From: Streptosporangium subroseum
Lineage (GTDB): Bacteria > Actinomycetota > Actinomycetes > Streptosporangiales > Streptosporangiaceae
Length of the DNA stretch: 64,000 bases
Direction: 5' to 3'
Assembly (NCBI RefSeq): GCF_900188345.1
Contig: NZ_FZOD01000057.1
Span: 1 to 64,000 of the forward strand
Translations under genes and position numbers: made by a program
The notes under the pieces: model-generated
What the model saw: only the letters and a program-made list of their open reading frames with translations
What the model was told of the DNA's origin: nothing
The model's database searches: none
Part shown: positions 25,503-34,362 of the stretch, one piece after another
How positions within the stretch are numbered: position 1 is the first letter of the stretch
Layout: the number at the start of each line of letters is the position of its first letter

Positions 25503-26195
25503 TCAAGGTCGCCCGCCAGGAGGCCGGTCGTGCAGGATGCGGCGGCCGGTGACCTCGGAAGGGACGATCTTGACGTAGAGCTCGCGGTCGCCGCCCACCC
25601 ACGGCTGGACGTCGGAAGTCTGCGCGGCCGCCCGTTCCTCGGTGGTGGAGACATGGTGGGCGCCGCCCCGGACGAGCACGCTCCAGCCCTCCCGGTTGGC
25701 GTCGTCGATCCGGTCGACCTCAAAGGCAATCTTGAATTCGACGCCCTGAACGCCGGTGCGCAGGGTGTCGTCGAGCGGACCGCCGAACGCGGTACGAAAG
25801 ATCACCGAGTTGTCCCGCAGGACGTAGTTGACCGGCAGGATCGCCGGTCCGCCCAGGTCGTTGAAGGCCACCCGGCCCACCCCGCCGGGGGAGAGCAACC
25901 GCAGGCACTCATCCGCATCCAGCTTCTCCAGCCGGGGGTGGGCGGCGGGACGTCCCAGGCCGGGCGGCAGGTCCATGGTCCCGCCCAGCAGTTCCCCGGC
26001 GCTGGTCTCCAGGGCCGAGGCAAGGCGGCTCACGGTCTCGGCCGTCGGTGAGGCCGCGGTCTCCTCCAGGTACTCGAGATATCCGGGGTCGATCCCGGCC
26101 CGGCCGGCCAGCTGATCGCGGCTCATGTCCAGAGCTTCACGTCGCCGGGCCACCCGGCGGCCCAGGTCACCGGGGGCCGTCATGTGCTTGGTCAT
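25503..26195 (-). CDS. HTH (XRE)-pyridoxamine-phosphate-oxidase-like fusion protein
   Basis: A 230-residue protein. Residues about 10-65 are a Cro/C1-type helix-turn-helix (RREALDMSRDQLAGRAGIDP); residues about 85-220 are a split-barrel flavin-binding domain (SPGGVGRVAFNDLGGPAILP, then NYVLRDNSVIFRTAFGGPLD). Such fusions occur in actinobacterial DosR-type stress clusters and are thought to bind F420 or FMN; that is family knowledge. It sits between the DosR-like gene and the broken acg gene and may belong to the same regulon. RBS GGGAGA upstream. Confidence 0.85.
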   Translation of the reverse strand: MTKHMTAPGDLGRRVARRREALDMSRDQLAGRAGIDPGYLEYLEETAASPTAETVSRLASALETSAGELLGGTMDLPPGLGRPAAHPRLEKLDADECLRLLSPGGVGRVAFNDLGGPAILPVNYVLRDNSVIFRTAFGGPLDDTLRTGVQGVEFKIAFEVDRIDDANREGWSVLVRGGAHHVSTTEERAAAQTSDVQPWVGGDRELYVKIVPSEVTGRRILHDRPPGGRP

Positions 26196-26358
26196 CGAAA
26201 TCTCCCAACGAGAAAGTAACGGCGTTCACGGACTTGAGACCTCATCGGGTGCCGTACGCCCTCATCCGGATCACGGGCGGACCTTCCCGCAGCCGTCTGC
26301 CGGGAAAACGCCGCGATGTTCGCCTTCCACCCAATTTCACCGCGGAAAACCTCTGGGG

Positions 26359-26379
26359 GCAGGGGCCGGAAGTCCCTGA
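26359..26379. promoter_or_regulatory. DosR-type box upstream of the acg-like gene
   Basis: Read on the minus strand, 26361-26377 is AGGGACTTCCGGCCCCT, matching the asymmetric DosR box form GGGACTTNCGGCCC found before hypoxia genes in mycobacteria. It lies about 143 bp before the acg-like start and about 165 bp before the divergent HTH-PNPOx start, so it could serve either. Confidence 0.65.
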
Positions 26380-26519
26380 TGAGCGGGTCTTCTGGCCGCT
26401 GCGGAAAACGCCGGCGACCGGTCGAATGGAAGGAGAACCCGAGGAGGTCGCCATGGCGGCCCGATCGAACGGTCACGCGTGCAAGATTCCACCCCCGTGC
26501 CGGTGATGGAGGGACAGTC

Positions 26520-27442
26520 ATGAACGTCCGTGCAACCGAGGAGATCACCTCGGCGGTCCGTACGGCGGTTGAGACCGCCGGGTGGGCGCCGTCGGTGCAC
26601 AACACCCAGCCGTGGTCCTTTGTCGTCGACGGTGATGAGATCGCGCTGCGTGCCGACAGCGACAGAAAGCTGCGGATCGGCGACGCCACCGGCCGGGAGT
26701 CGCTGATCAGCTGCCCGACCCCGACCGCCCGGCCCTGCTGGCGACGGTACGGCTGATCGCATCGGTGGCCGCCGACGAGGACACCCGGCTGCTCTACGCC
26801 GAGATCAAACGCCGCCGCACCCACCGGGCGGGCTTCACCGGCCTTCCCGTACCGGAGCGCCTCCTCGACGCACTGGTGGCCGAGGCGAGCACCGAGGGGG
26901 CACATCTGACGCCGGTCCGCTCCGAGCCGGCCGTCCGGGTGCTCGCCGCGATCACCTGCGCCGCCCAGGAGGTGCAGTCCCAGAACCGGCTGCTGTCGCT
27001 GGAGCTGATCCGCTGGGCACGGTCGCCGGGAAGCCCCCGCACGGATGGAGTGCCGGCCGAGGGCTACCCGTGCGTGCCCCGGCGGACCCGGCCGCACTTC
27101 GCCCAGCGCGATTACACCCACGGCCACCCCTGGGGCAATGACACCGGCCAGTTCTTCTCCACCTCCACCGGGGTCGTGGCGGTCCTGACCACGAAGGGCG
27201 ACTCCCGCCAGGACTGGATCGCGACCGGTCAGGCACTGCAGCGTGTCCTGCTGCACGCCTCCGCCCACGGCCTCAGCGCGGCCTTCCACACCCAGGCGCT
27301 GGAGCTGTCTCACCTGCGGGAGTTCCTGCGCCAGGAGTTGTGCTCGCAGGAACACCTTCAGATGATCATGCGTCTGGGCATCACCTTCGACGACACCGAG
27401 GGCGTCCGGCGGCCGGTGACCGACATGCTGGAAGAACTCTGA
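26520..27442 (+). pseudogene. Acg-family nitroreductase-fold protein, internal deletion
   Basis: An FMN-binding nitroreductase relative (Rv3131/Acg type) found in DosR regulons. The start (ATG 26520, GGAGGG upstream) gives ITSAVRTAVETAGWAPSVHN and continues to GRESLISC. At about 26710 the frame jumps: the correct continuation LPDPDRPALLATVRLIASVA is in another frame and runs through EIKRRRTHRAGFTGLPVPER to the normal end at 27442. About 20-30 residues expected between the two pieces are missing, so a small deletion removed them and broke the frame. The downstream piece has a GTG at 26765 but would lack half the FMN site. Confidence 0.8.
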
Positions 27443-27484
27443 TCAAGCGCGCGTCGGGCCCTAGCCACCGGGGCGCCTCACCGA

Positions 27485-27648
27485 GACGGCGCCTTCGTGG
27501 CCGTGGGAGACGGGCCGGGCCGGCGCCTTGAGCGGGCGCGTGACCTTGAGGGCGACGGCTTCACGACGGTGCCTTCGTGGCCGTGGGAGACGGGTCAGGC
27601 CAGCACCTTGAGCAGGCGCGTGACCTCGAGGGCGATGGCTTCACGACC
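27485..27648. repeat. 80-bp tandem duplication of the aldolase gene 3' end
   Basis: Two adjacent copies with an 80-bp period share GCCTTCGTGGCCGTGGGAGA at 27491 and 27571 and stay similar up to GGCTTCACGAC, with roughly a tenth of positions different. The right copy is the true end of the aldolase gene; in the left copy the stop triplet is lost (TCA has become CCG). The gap left of the aldolase therefore holds a decayed copy of its last ~18 codons. Confidence 0.88.
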
Positions 27649-28416
27649 GCACCCGAGATATTTGCGGGAGTCGACGACCTTGTCGTCCGCGGCCAGGTGG
27701 TCGCGGATCCCGCGGGTGAACACCTTGTTCAGGTGGGTCGCGATGTTGATCTTCTTCATGCCGTGCCGTACGGCTTCGCGCAGCGTGTCGTCGGGCACGC
27801 CCGAGGAGCCGTGCAGCACGAGCGGGACCGGTACGGCGGCACGCAGCTCGGCGATCAGGACAAGATCCAGCACGGCGTCCCTGGTGGTCATGGCGTGCGA
27901 GGTGCCGACCGCGACCGCGAGGGCGTCCACGCCCGTCCTCGCCACGTAGACGGCCGCCTCGTACGGATCGGTGCGGGCGCCGGGCGCGTGCACCCCGTCC
28001 TTGCCGCCCACCTCGCCCAGCTCGGCCTCCACCCAGACGCCGCGCTCGTGGCACCAGGCGGAGATCTCGGCCGTGAGAGCCAGATTGTGCCGGTCGGGCA
28101 GCGCCGAGGCGTCGAACATCACCGAGCCGACGCCGAGCGCCACCGCCTCCTCGACCAGTTCCCGGTCGGTGGCGTGGTCGAGATGGACGGCCACCGGCAC
28201 CGCCGCCGCGCGGGCCACGGCGAGCGAGGCCAGGGCGATCGGGGCCAGCGCGCCGTGGTAGCGCACGCAGTTCTGGCTGATCTGCAGGACGACGGGCGCC
28301 CCGGCCGCCTCCGCCCCCGCGACGATCGCCTCCGCGTGCTCCAGCTGGATGACGTTGAACGCGCCGACCCCGGCGAGGGCGCCGCCGATGATGTCGCCGA
28401 TACCTGCCACGGGCAT
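27595..28416 (-). CDS. Class II fructose/tagatose-bisphosphate aldolase family protein
   Basis: A 273-residue TIM-barrel zinc aldolase of the KbaY/GatY/FbaA family, cleaving a ketose bisphosphate or related sugar phosphate to two three-carbon units. Zinc-site motifs are HLDHATDRELVEEAV, VEAELGEVGGKDG, AVGTSHAMTT and LHGSSGVPDD; the phosphate loop is KINIATHLNKVF. It lies 13 bp after the PfkB-type kinase and follows a Gfo/Idh gene, forming a three-gene catabolic operon. The exact sugar is not evident. The 3' end is tandemly duplicated. Confidence 0.85.
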   Translation of the reverse strand: MPVAGIGDIIGGALAGVGAFNVIQLEHAEAIVAGAEAAGAPVVLQISQNCVRYHGALAPIALASLAVARAAAVPVAVHLDHATDRELVEEAVALGVGSVMFDASALPDRHNLALTAEISAWCHERGVWVEAELGEVGGKDGVHAPGARTDPYEAAVYVARTGVDALAVAVGTSHAMTTRDAVLDLVLIAELRAAVPVPLVLHGSSGVPDDTLREAVRHGMKKINIATHLNKVFTRGIRDHLAADDKVVDSRKYLGCGREAIALEVTRLLKVLA

Positions 28417-28429
28417 GATGAACTCCGAT

Positions 28430-29338
28430 CTAGGACACGTTGATCTGGCGATGGACGGCCTGGAACGTCCCGTGGTCGATCTCGCCCGCCACCGGCATGG
28501 CCACGGCGGCGGCGCCGAGGGCGGCGGCCAGCCTCAGCCTCTCCGGCCACGGCATCCCCTCCACCACCCCCATCGCCAGCCCCGCGACGAACGCGTCACC
28601 CGCCCCCGTCGGGTTCCCCGCCACCCTGTACGGCATGCGCGCCCGCCAGGTCCCCTCGGCGGTGACGGCCAGCAGCCCGTCGTGTCCCAGGGAGACCACC
28701 ACGGCTGCCGCGCCCGCCTTCCGCATCAGCCCGGCCTGCGACTCGGGTCCCAGGGCGTCGGCGGGGAACGCCCGGGCGAGCTCCTCCAGGTTCGGTTTGA
28801 CGATGGCCGGACGCCCGGCCGAAGCCCGTCTGAGGGCCTCGCCGTCGGCGTCGACGAGCGCCGGTATCCCGCGATCGGCCGCGTGGGCGGCCAGCGTCGC
28901 GTAGAAGTCGGCCGGAACCCCGCGCGGCAGGCTGCCGGAGATCACGACGGCGGCGGCCCCGGTGAGCGCCCCGGCGAACCCGTCGAGGAACCGCACCAGC
29001 TCCTCCCGCGTCACCCGCGGCCCCAGCTCGTTGAACAGGGCCGTGCCCGAAGACCCGGTGACGGCGAGGGTGGTGCGGGAGTCGTCGCCGATGGGCGTCA
29101 GGGAGTGGGGGAGCGCGGAGGCGGTGAGGTCGAGCTCGACGGCCCGCCCGGTAGGACCGCCGGCGAGACCGGTGACCAGGACGTCGTGGCCGAGGGCGGC
29201 CAGGACGCGGGCCACGTTGACGCCCTTGCCTCCCGCGCGGCGATGAAGGTCCTGGACGCGGTTGACGCCGTTCCAGTGGACCTGATCGATCCGGTAGGTG
29301 ACGTCGAGGGCCGCGTTCAGCGTGACGGTGACGATCAC
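28430..29338 (-). CDS. 1-Phosphofructokinase/tagatose-6-phosphate kinase (PfkB family)
   Basis: A 302-residue ribokinase-fold enzyme. The substrate motif GGKGVNVARVLAALG near the N-terminus and the catalytic NPTGAGDAFVAGLAMG (about residue 240) are clear. The FruK/LacC-like start (VTLNAALDVTYRIDQVHWNG) suggests phosphorylation of a ketose phosphate to a bisphosphate, which the adjacent aldolase could split. The start is GTG at 29338; the frame is open 41 codons further but those are Arg/Pro-rich and not family-like. No ordinary sugar kinase that would make the monophosphate is in the cluster. Confidence 0.85.
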   Translation of the reverse strand: MIVTVTLNAALDVTYRIDQVHWNGVNRVQDLHRRAGGKGVNVARVLAALGHDVLVTGLAGGPTGRAVELDLTASALPHSLTPIGDDSRTTLAVTGSSGTALFNELGPRVTREELVRFLDGFAGALTGAAAVVISGSLPRGVPADFYATLAAHAADRGIPALVDADGEALRRASAGRPAIVKPNLEELARAFPADALGPESQAGLMRKAGAAAVVVSLGHDGLLAVTAEGTWRARMPYRVAGNPTGAGDAFVAGLAMGVVEGMPWPERLRLAAALGAAAVAMPVAGEIDHGTFQAVHRQINVS

Positions 29339-29468
29339 GCCGTCCGCCCGGCCGCCGGGGGCACGCCGACCGGGCCGCGGCGGCACTCCGTCGCGGGACC
29401 GGCCTCGGTCCGGGAGCGGGAGGTCCCGCGCGGGGGAGCGGGCTCGGCGCGGCCCCGGCACCCGGGTC

Positions 29469-30734
29469 TCACCCGGCCCCCTGCGGGTCCAGGTGAACGA
29501 CGGTGTTCGTGGTCCGGGCGCGTTCGGCGGCCCACACGACGCGGTGGGTGGCGAGGCTCGCGGCCGCGTCGGAGGAGAGCAGGGTGGGGTCGCCGGTGGA
29601 GACGGCGGCGAGGAAGGCGTCGGTGAGCGCCTCGTCGCCGCCGCCGTGACCGTCGGCCGCGGAGGGCCCGGACCCGGTGCGACCGTCGACGCTCTCCTCG
29701 CCTCCGGTCCGGAAGTCGACCAGGCGCAGGGTGTGGCCGTCGCCGTCGATGTAGCCGTGGGTGCCGAGCAGCCTGGTACGGCGGTGCTCCATGGGGGTGA
29801 AGGCGCTCATCGTGAACGAGCAGGTCGCTCCGCCGGGGAACTCCATGTTGACCACCTGGTGGTCGACGACGGTGTTGTCGCAGGCATAGACGCAGCGGCC
29901 GTACGGCCCCGTGCTCAGCGCCTCCAGCACGCCTGCCTCGGTGTGCTTCTCGGTGACCGCGCTCAGGGGCCAGAACTCGCGGCCGGGATCGCCGAGGCAG
30001 CCGAGGTAGAGCCGCTTCGCCGAGTACGGGCAGCTCGGTTCGATCGAGCAGCCGACGCAGCGGTCCGCGGCCCCGGGCGGGCGCTCCTCCGCCCGGAAGT
30101 GGGTCAGGCCGCCAAAGGAGCTGATCTTGGCCGGGGTCTCGCCGAACAGGTGGACGAGCCAGTCGATGTCGTGGCAGGACTTGGTCAGGAGCATGGGCGC
30201 CGAGGTGTCCTCGCGGCGCCAGTTGCCGCGGACGAAGGAGTGGGCGTGGTGCCACCATCCGACGGGCTCCAGGTGCTGGACGCTGACCAGCCGGCCGATC
30301 CGGCCGTCGTCGAGCAGCCGTTTGAGCGTCCGGGTGTAGGGCGTGTAGCGCAACACGTGGCAGACGGCCAGCATGATCTTGTTGCGCCGGGCCGCGTCGG
30401 CGATCTCGGACGCCTCGCGCTCGCTGGTGGCCATGGGCTTCTCCAGGAGGATGTGGTAGCCCAGGTCGGCCAGCCGTACGGCGGGGGCGGTGTGCAGCCG
30501 ATCCTGGGTGGCGATGATGGCCGCGTCGGCCAGCCGCCCCGCCGCCGCGAGGTCGGACCAGTCGGCGTACACCTGCTCCGGGGCGATCCCGAACTCGGTC
30601 GCCGTGGTCTCGCGGCGGTACGGGTCCGGCTCGGCCACCGCGACCACCCGCCCGGTGCCCGCGCTCAGCGCGTGCCGCGCGTAGGACCGCCCGCGCAGCC
30701 CGGCGCCGACGAGGGCTAGAGTCACCCCAGACAT
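29469..30734 (-). CDS. Gfo/Idh/MocA family oxidoreductase
   Basis: A 421-residue NAD(P)-dependent sugar or polyol dehydrogenase. The Rossmann start is LALVGAGLRGRSYARHALSA, and the catalytic region contains LLEKPMATSEREASEI with the usual EKP Lys. The C-terminal domain has an unusual Cys cluster, DRCVGCSIEPSCPYSAKRLY then LGC, seen in only a subset of the family and possibly a metal site. GGAAAGGA precedes the ATG. First gene of the minus-strand operon, divergent from the ROK regulator across a shared operator. Confidence 0.85.
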   Translation of the reverse strand: MSGVTLALVGAGLRGRSYARHALSAGTGRVVAVAEPDPYRRETTATEFGIAPEQVYADWSDLAAAGRLADAAIIATQDRLHTAPAVRLADLGYHILLEKPMATSEREASEIADAARRNKIMLAVCHVLRYTPYTRTLKRLLDDGRIGRLVSVQHLEPVGWWHHAHSFVRGNWRREDTSAPMLLTKSCHDIDWLVHLFGETPAKISSFGGLTHFRAEERPPGAADRCVGCSIEPSCPYSAKRLYLGCLGDPGREFWPLSAVTEKHTEAGVLEALSTGPYGRCVYACDNTVVDHQVVNMEFPGGATCSFTMSAFTPMEHRRTRLLGTHGYIDGDGHTLRLVDFRTGGEESVDGRTGSGPSAADGHGGGDEALTDAFLAAVSTGDPTLLSSDAAASLATHRVVWAAERARTTNTVVHLDPQGAG

Positions 30735-30750
30735 GTGATCCTTTCCACCC

Positions 30751-30780
30751 TAATTACACTGGAGTCCATAATTATTAGCT
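30751..30780. promoter_or_regulatory. ROK operator between oxidoreductase and ROK regulator genes
   Basis: The 75-bp divergent gap holds CTGGAGTCCATAATTATTAG at 30759-30778, in an AT-rich island that also contains CATAAT and TGTAAT -10-like boxes. A closely related motif occurs at 32013-32030 before the ABC transporter, so both are probably bound by the ROK protein. Confidence 0.7.
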
Positions 30781-30808
30781 GTAATGCAGCGGATCTCAAG
30801 AGGGCGCG

Positions 30809-32002
30809 ATGACCGGAGACCTGAGTGGCGGAGATCTCTCCAGGCTCCGCCGGCTCAACGCGCTCGCGGTCATCGGGGTCCTGCGCGGAGAGCCGGCGCT
30901 CACGCTCACCGAGGTCGCCAGGCGGACCGGGCTGTCCCGCGCCTCCACCGAGGATGTGGTCCGTGAGCTGCTGGAACGCGGCTGGATGATCGAGGCGGAG
31001 CCCACGGCGGGCACGGTGGGACGTCCCGCTCGCCGCTACCGGTTCCACGCGGACGCGGGCCGGGTCCTCGGCGTCGACATCGGCGGCCACAAGATCCTGG
31101 CGCTGGTGGCCGACCTCGACGGCGCCGTCACGCACACCGGCAGGGTCGCGGTCACGCCGCAGATGGGACGCCGGCAACGGCTGGCCGCCGTGGACCGGGC
31201 CGTCGGCGCGGTCCTGGCCGACGCGGGCCTGGAGGCCGCCGAGGTGTGGGCCTCGGGTGTCGCGACGACGGGACTGGTCGACGCGACGGGGCGAGTCATG
31301 CTGTCGGAGGCGCTGCCCGAATGGACGGGCGTCAACGTGGCCTCCCACGTCGGGCGGCTGGTGAGCGGCCCCGTCCTGGTGGAGAACGACGGCAAGCTCG
31401 CGGCACTGGCCGAGTCCTGGCGCGGGGTGGCCAGGTATGCCAAGGACGTGGTCTTCCTCCTCGCGGGACTGCGCACCGGCGCGGGTCTGATCATCGACGG
31501 GAAGCTGCACCGGGGGTTCGGCAACGCCGCGGGTGAGATCGGCGCGCTCCCGGCGGCGAGGTGGGTCCAGGCCCTGGAGCACCTGAGATCCTGGCCGGGC
31601 GACGACCCTCCCGCCGATCCCGACGCGGCGGTGGAGGACCTCTTCCTGGCGGCCCGCGACGGGGACCGGAAGGCGGGCCTGGCCGTGCGGCGCTACGTCA
31701 AGGACCTGGCGGTCGGCGCATCGGCCCTGGTCCTCACGCTCGACCCCGAACTGGTCGTGATCGGAGGCGGATTCTCCCGATCGGGGGACCTGATCCTCGA
31801 GCCGCTCCGCCGCGAACTGGACCGCTGGTGCGTCCGCACCCCCGAGATCCGCGTGTCGGGCTTCGGGGACGAGGGAGTGGCGCTCGGCGCGGTCCGCCTG
31901 GCGCTGGACCATGTCGACGCGGTGCTGCACGGGCCGGGTGAGCTCGTCGATCCGAAGCATTTCCTGACGGTTGAGCGGCCTCGCACCCGCATCGAGCCTT
32001 GA
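30809..32002 (+). CDS. ROK family transcriptional regulator
   Basis: A 397-residue repressor with an N-terminal winged helix (LTEVARRTGLSRASTEDVVR) and a ROK sugar-binding domain (VLGVDIGGHKILALVADLDG, then LLAGLRTGAGLIIDGKLHRG and NAAGEIGALP). The Cys-rich zinc motif usual in ROK kinases is absent after GEIGALP, as in many pure regulators. It is divergent from the catabolic operon, and its last codon overlaps the -35 region of the ABC transporter promoter. It likely represses both until a sugar or sugar phosphate binds. Confidence 0.9.
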   Translation: MTGDLSGGDLSRLRRLNALAVIGVLRGEPALTLTEVARRTGLSRASTEDVVRELLERGWMIEAEPTAGTVGRPARRYRFHADAGRVLGVDIGGHKILALVADLDGAVTHTGRVAVTPQMGRRQRLAAVDRAVGAVLADAGLEAAEVWASGVATTGLVDATGRVMLSEALPEWTGVNVASHVGRLVSGPVLVENDGKLAALAESWRGVARYAKDVVFLLAGLRTGAGLIIDGKLHRGFGNAAGEIGALPAARWVQALEHLRSWPGDDPPADPDAAVEDLFLAARDGDRKAGLAVRRYVKDLAVGASALVLTLDPELVVIGGGFSRSGDLILEPLRRELDRWCVRTPEIRVSGFGDEGVALGAVRLALDHVDAVLHGPGELVDPKHFLTVERPRTRIEP

Positions 32003-32030
32003 CTTAATTTCCCTGGACTCCATGATTAGT
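31999..32030 (+). promoter_or_regulatory. Promoter-operator of the sugar ABC transporter
   Basis: TTGACT (31999-32004) serves as -35; 17 bp later ATGATT (32022-32027) can serve as -10. The motif CTGGACTCCATGATTAGT at 32013-32030 overlaps the -10 and matches the operator in the divergent gap upstream (CTGGASTCCATRATTA core). Confidence 0.7.
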
Positions 32031-32120
32031 TCCATGTTCGCGATCACGGCGGGCGGCCGATCGGGGGATTGGCGCGGAACGCAGGGCGCTTGGCACGCCT
32101 CGCTCACGGGAGGATCGGGA

Positions 32121-33380
32121 ATGCGGAGATCGGCGCGATTCGGCGCGGCCCTGCTGGGGGTGGTGCTGGGCGTCCCCGCCTGTTCGGGCGGAGAGGGACC
32201 CGGGGGCGCACAGGACAGGATCACGCTGTCGTACGCGGTCTGGGACAACAACCAGAAGCCCGTGATGGAGGAGCTGGGCAGGGAGTTCACCAGGACCCAC
32301 CCGAACGTCACGATCAACGTCCAGTTCGCCCCGTGGACCGACTACTGGACCAAACTCAGGGCGGCGGCCGGCGGCGGAGCGGCGCCCGACGTCTTCTGGA
32401 TGAACGGCCCCAACTTCCGGCTCTACGCCTCGAACGGGATGATCCGGCCGCTGGAGGAGGAGATCGTCAGGGACAGGGTGGACCTGTCGGTCTATCCCAG
32501 GCCGCTGGTGGACCTGTACACCCTGGGCGGCGAGCACTTCGGTCTGCCGAAGGACATGGACACGATCGGTGTCTGGTACAACAAGACGCTGTTCGACGCC
32601 AGGGGCGTCGCCTACCCCGCGAACGACTGGACCTGGGCCGACTTCCAGACCGCCGCGGCCAGGCTGACCGATCCGGCCAGGGGCGTGTACGGCACCGCGG
32701 CCATGCTCGGCGGCTTCCAGGAGTACCAGTACAACACGATCGCCCAGGCCGGAGGGTACGTGATCTCCCCGGACGGCGGGAAGTCCGGGTACGACGACCC
32801 GAAGACGATCGCGGGCCTGCGGTTCTGGACCGACCTGATCAAGGCCGGGCGGTCGCCCGACCTGGTGACCATGACGGACACGCTCCCGCTCCAGCTGTTC
32901 GAGGCGGGAAAGGTCGCCATGTACTGGGGCGGTTCGTGGAACGTCGCGGAGTTCTCGGCCAACGAGTACACCAGGGACAGGGTGGACGTGGCGCCGCTGC
33001 CCAGGGGGGAGAGGCAGGCCACGATCATCCACGGAGTCGCCAACGTCGTGTCGGCCAGGACCGAGCACTCCGAGCAGGCCTGGCAGTTCGTGAAGTTCCT
33101 CGGATCCGAACGGGCCGCCGGCATCCTCGGCAGGAGGGGCCCGATCCCGGCCTACACCGGTACGCAGGGCTCCTGGGTGAGCGCGCACCCCGAATTCAGG
33201 CTGAGGACCTTCGTGGACGCGGTGGCCTACGGGGTGCCGTACCCGGTGTCCGTCAACACCGCCGCCTGGAACGAGGCGGAGCTCACCTACCTCGCCAGGG
33301 CCTGGACCGGCGAGGTACCGGTCGAGAAGGCCGCGACCGATCTGGCGGCGGCGATGAACGCCCTGCTCTCCAAGGAATGA
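32121..33380 (+). CDS. Sugar ABC transporter substrate-binding lipoprotein
   Basis: A 419-residue family 1 extracellular solute-binding protein. The signal peptide ends in the lipobox VPAC with C21 lipidated. The mature part has FTRTHPNVTINVQFAPWTDY, then GGGAAPDVFWMNGPNFRLYA and LPKDMDTIGVWYNKTLFDAR, typical of carbohydrate importers. AGGA stands before the ATG at 32121. It ends one base before the first permease gene. No ATPase gene accompanies the operon, so a shared MsiK-type ATPase encoded elsewhere is likely. Confidence 0.92.
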   Translation: MRRSARFGAALLGVVLGVPACSGGEGPGGAQDRITLSYAVWDNNQKPVMEELGREFTRTHPNVTINVQFAPWTDYWTKLRAAAGGGAAPDVFWMNGPNFRLYASNGMIRPLEEEIVRDRVDLSVYPRPLVDLYTLGGEHFGLPKDMDTIGVWYNKTLFDARGVAYPANDWTWADFQTAAARLTDPARGVYGTAAMLGGFQEYQYNTIAQAGGYVISPDGGKSGYDDPKTIAGLRFWTDLIKAGRSPDLVTMTDTLPLQLFEAGKVAMYWGGSWNVAEFSANEYTRDRVDVAPLPRGERQATIIHGVANVVSARTEHSEQAWQFVKFLGSERAAGILGRRGPIPAYTGTQGSWVSAHPEFRLRTFVDAVAYGVPYPVSVNTAAWNEAELTYLARAWTGEVPVEKAATDLAAAMNALLSKE

Positions 33381-33381
33381 C

Positions 33382-34362
33382 ATGACGCTCACAACCGGAT
33401 CGGACGCCGCCCGCGCCAGGCGCGACGCGACCCCCCAGGGGGAGCCCCGCCGCGTGGGCGGCCGGGGGCGCGGGCGGGCGATCGAGGCGCTGTGGGGATA
33501 CGCGTTCATCGCCCCCACCGGGATCGGCCTTGCCGTGTTCTATCTCTGGCCGATCCTGCAGACCGCGTACTTCTCCATGACCGAGTGGGGGTTCTTCGGC
33601 GGCCACACCTGGACGGGATTCGACAACTACACCCGGCTCCTCCGGGACCCGGAGGCCGGCCAGGCGCTGATCAACACCCTGGGCTACACGGCGCTGGGAC
33701 TCGTCGCGATCCCGCTGGCCATCGTCTTCGCCGCGCTGCTCAACCAGAAAGGTCTCCGCGGGGTCGGGGTGTACCGCACGCTGTTCTTCCTGCCGGTGGT
33801 CACCATGCCCGTCGCCGTCGCCATGGTGTGGAGATGGCTGTACAACGGCGACTACGGCCTGATCAATTACGTGCTGTCCCTGGCCGGCGTCGAGGGGCCG
33901 AGCTGGGTCGCCGACCCCGCCACGGCCCTGTACGCCCTCGCGGTGGTGGGGATCTGGAGCAGCCTCGGCTACAACCTGATCATTTTCCTGGCCGGGATGC
34001 AGGCGATTCCCAGGGAGTACTACGAGGCGGCCCAGATCGACGGCGCCGGCCGGATCACGCAGTTCTTCAGGGTCACGCTGCCCCTGCTGTCGCCGACGGC
34101 GTTCTTCGTCTCGGTCATCTCGGTGATCGGGTCCCTGCAGCTGTTCGACCTGGTCTACGCGATGGCCGGATCGGGGCTGACGGCGCGCGCCAACCCCGCC
34201 TTCCCACGGCTCCAGACGGTGGTCCATCTGTTCTACGACAGGGCCTTCGTCACCAACGACCGCGGTTACGCGGCGGCGATCGTGGTGATGTTGTTCCTGC
34301 TCATCATCGCGATGACGGCCGTGCAGTTCCGGCTCCAGCGACGGTGGGTGCATTATGCGTAG
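33382..34362 (+). CDS. Sugar ABC transporter permease (MalF-like)
   Basis: A 326-residue membrane protein with six predicted helices after a charged, Arg/Gly-rich cytoplasmic start. The EAA loop, which docks the ATPase, reads EYYEAAQIDGAGRITQFFRV. The AAGGA site lies over the end of the preceding gene. It overlaps the second permease gene by 8 bp, showing translational coupling. Confidence 0.92.
   Translation: MTLTTGSDAARARRDATPQGEPRRVGGRGRGRAIEALWGYAFIAPTGIGLAVFYLWPILQTAYFSMTEWGFFGGHTWTGFDNYTRLLRDPEAGQALINTLGYTALGLVAIPLAIVFAALLNQKGLRGVGVYRTLFFLPVVTMPVAVAMVWRWLYNGDYGLINYVLSLAGVEGPSWVADPATALYALAVVGIWSSLGYNLIIFLAGMQAIPREYYEAAQIDGAGRITQFFRVTLPLLSPTAFFVSVISVIGSLQLFDLVYAMAGSGLTARANPAFPRLQTVVHLFYDRAFVTNDRGYAAAIVVMLFLLIIAMTAVQFRLQRRWVHYA

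Noticed and set aside
26225..26260. A third DosR box (GGACTTGAGACC) near the HTH-PNPOx start
   Set aside because: The half-sites match poorly and the spacing is wrong; not strong enough to list.
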